DNA of 39,991 bases from Alphaproteobacteria bacterium (GTDB taxonomy: Bacteria > Pseudomonadota > Alphaproteobacteria > ATCC43930 > CGMCC-115725), in assembly GCA_019240125.1 (NCBI GenBank), contig JAFAYW010000363.1:1-39991 (forward strand), read 5' to 3'. A program made the position numbers and the translations under genes. The notes beneath the pieces were generated by a model. It searched no databases. It was not told the DNA's origin and was given only the letters and a program-made list of their open reading frames with translations. This document shows positions 39,883 to 39,991 of this stretch, one piece after another. Each line of letters starts with the position of its first letter. Position 1 is the stretch's first letter.

Positions 39883-39991
39883 TTAGTAGAGGGCTTGCGC
39901 GATCCGATCGAGGCAGGCGCCGAGCAACTGGTCGATGATGACGATCAACGTTGCCTGTGCGCCAGTCGCGCCGAGGGCCACCCGCCCGATA
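39883..39991 (-). CDS. 3' end of an unidentified gene, cut by the window edge
   Basis: The minus strand reads in one open frame from the right edge to a TAA at 39885-39883, encoding about 35 residues (GRVALGATGAQATLIVIIDQ, then LLGACLDRIAQALY). The composition suggests one amphipathic or membrane-associated helix at the C-terminus. Too short to assign a family. It converges on truA across the palindromic element. Confidence 0.5.
   Translation of the reverse strand, partial: IGRVALGATGAQATLIVIIDQLLGACLDRIAQALY

Overview
The window is a GC-rich stretch of a bacterial chromosome, most likely from an alphaproteobacterium (Rhodospirillales- or Acetobacterales-like; the exact order is an inference). 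The main evidence is a perfect alphaproteobacterial SOS operator (GAAC-N7-GAAC) in front of lexA, an HpnM-type hopanoid-associated protein, a def-fmt-truA block, a double-domain KaiC-like ATPase paired with a hybrid kinase, and a bacterial Ku. GTG and TTG starts and ATGA-type stop/start overlaps are frequent. No rRNA, tRNA, prophage, insertion sequence or CRISPR array was seen.

Layout. 1-1935 (minus): 5' part of a branched-chain-type ABC ATPase gene and its Tat-exported solute-binding protein. 2079-4792 (minus): a PAS-PAS hybrid histidine kinase and an ECF-like sigma factor, separated by a good intrinsic terminator. 4953-10333 (minus): a 1484-residue protein with two glycosyltransferase domains and a long beta-rich tail, translationally coupled to a class I methyltransferase. 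10445-13348 (plus): an atypical enoyl-CoA hydratase and a bifunctional PBP1A-type peptidoglycan synthase. 13465-15076 (minus): a tandem NIPSNAP protein and a nucleoside hydrolase. 15155-16851 (plus): SOS box, lexA, hpnM-like gene. 16887-22158: GT61 enzyme with a carbohydrate-binding-like tail, methyltransferase, membrane-anchored tyrosine phosphatase, GT39-type membrane glycosyltransferase. 22261-25237: DUF429-like protein, cobD/cbiB, and a polysaccharide-deacetylase-like gene overlapping cobD. 25250-28513 (minus): a GT4 enzyme flanked by two paralogous proteins of no recognised family. 28862-31987: two VOC-fold proteins around a Ku gene. 32163-35347: KaiC-like ATPase and hybrid kinase, coupled. 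35451-39754: M20 amidohydrolase, flavin-dependent monooxygenase-like protein, def, fmt, truA. 39883-39991: 3' end of an unidentified minus-strand gene.

How the genes work together. The strongest theme is surface glycan synthesis and decoration: five glycosyltransferase domains in four genes, two methyltransferases, a deacetylase-like protein and a PBP, spread over several transcription units rather than one cluster. A second theme is signalling: two soluble hybrid kinases, a sigma factor and a KaiC-like ATPase. DNA damage response is represented by lexA and Ku. The def-fmt-truA block is housekeeping (N-formylmethionine cycle and tRNA modification).

The part that looks least described is the trio at 25250-28513: two homologous proteins with an invariant ETPW-PGG-CGT motif and a second RNGAPCR motif bracket a GT4 gene. 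A 17-bp tandem repeat sits exactly on the stop/start junction between the glycosyltransferase and the downstream paralogue. The giant dual glycosyltransferase is the second candidate. Intergenic elements with REP/MITE-like inverted repeats occur at 13362-13438, 30173-30245 and 39761-39850.
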